NCBI GenBank assembly: GCA_019414025.1
Contig: DXMU01000049.1
Coordinates: forward strand, 1 to 5,082
Direction of reading: 5' to 3'
Length of the DNA stretch: 5,082 nt
DNA from: Collinsella sp.
GTDB lineage: Bacteria; Actinomycetota; Coriobacteriia; Coriobacteriales; Coriobacteriaceae
Part shown: positions 1-5,082 of the stretch, piece after piece
Layout: each line of letters begins with the position of its first letter
Position numbering within the stretch: position 1 is the stretch's first letter
Program-made: the position numbers and the translations under genes
The notes under the pieces: generated by a model
What the model was told of the DNA's origin: nothing
Database searches by the model: none
What the model saw: the letters and a program-made list of their open reading frames with translations, nothing else

Positions 1-118
1 GGCCGTGTTCCGCTATGCGGTTGTCAATTTGCGAAAGAAATTATGCGTCACCCAAACTTAAACAGCGGGCGGCCCGTTCCGGGAATCCAACGTGCTCGTC
101 GGGGCAACGTTCCCCACC
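1..118. other. Intergenic sequence beyond the terminator, no gene seen
   Basis: No reading frame here looks like a real gene on either strand, and no tRNA or other RNA fold was recognised. The stretch contains only small inverted repeats: CCGC/GCGG at 10-20, CCCG/CGGG at 73-83, and GGGG/CCCC around AACGTT at 101-115. It also has a minus-strand TTGACA at 27-22 that could be a -35 element for a gene beyond the window edge, but no matching -10 is visible. Confidence 0.5.
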
Positions 119-155
119 AAAAAAGACCCGCTCCCCTGTTGGGAAACGGGTCTTT
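119..155 (-). terminator. Factor-independent terminator after rpoC
   Basis: On the minus strand AAAGACCCG (155-147) and CGGGTCTTT (130-122) form a perfect 9-bp stem. The 16-base loop can add a nested 4-bp stem (TCCC at 144-141 with GGGA at 135-132, closing a 5-base loop). The T run continues past the stem to 119, giving six consecutive Ts. The hairpin starts 26 bases after the rpoC stop, which fits termination of the rpoBC transcript. On the plus strand the stem is followed by only three Ts and then GG, so activity in that direction should be weaker. Confidence 0.88.
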
Positions 156-181
156 GGAAGGGCAGTTAACGTACTAGGAAG

Positions 182-4657
<4,476 letters not shown>

Positions 4658-4663
4658 AGTCAA

Positions 4664-5082
<419 letters not shown>

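Noticed and set aside
22..27. Minus-strand TTGACA, a perfect -35 hexamer, near the window edge.
   Set aside because: The 15 to 18 bases after it are G+C-rich and give no -10-like hexamer before the sequence ends, so a promoter cannot be supported. Six matching bases can occur by chance.
88..110. CAACGT occurring twice (88-93 and 105-110).
   Set aside because: The units are only six bases long and the flanks differ; not enough to call an operator or repeat.

Overview
The window holds the 3' end of rpoB and all of rpoC, both read on the minus strand, followed by a factor-independent terminator and about 120 bases with no recognisable gene. There are no mobile elements, CRISPR arrays or RNA genes. 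The DNA is G+C-rich with strong G/C preference at third codon positions. The encoded beta' core (clamp helices, NADFDGD region, actinobacterial-type coiled-coil insert, no proteobacterial trigger-loop insert) resembles actinobacterial RNA polymerase. Several parts diverge from Mycobacterium-type sequences (trigger-loop surroundings, long C-terminal extension). From memory of family sequences I infer a member of the Coriobacteriia, something like Collinsella; this is inference and was not checked by a search.

Layout in the direction of transcription: positions 5082-4664 encode the last 138 residues of RNA polymerase beta, including the conserved C-terminal anchor and an acidic tail. The rpoB stop codon sits inside the translation-initiation region of rpoC. 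A Shine-Dalgarno AAGGAG is formed by the last two sense codons of rpoB, and two candidate rpoC starts follow: TTG directly after the stop, and GTG six bases later. Positions 4657-182 encode a beta' subunit of 1491 residues. A perfect 9-bp hairpin with a short T tract at 155-119 then ends the operon.

The two genes make the two large subunits of the RNA polymerase core, which together form the active-site cleft. The core motifs look intact, so this is a working essential gene pair. The notable part is the beta' C-terminus. After the point where a typical beta' ends there are about 190 extra residues. They contain a domain that aligns without gaps to the C-terminal domain of the alpha subunit (alphaCTD), keeping the counterparts of five of seven key DNA-contacting residues (R265, N268, G296, K298, E302 in E. 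coli alpha). A highly acidic tail with two leucine-rich amphipathic segments follows, and one of these resembles a segment in the acidic tail of beta. This suggests a polymerase carrying an additional upstream-DNA or regulator-binding module on beta', and it is the best candidate here for an undescribed feature.
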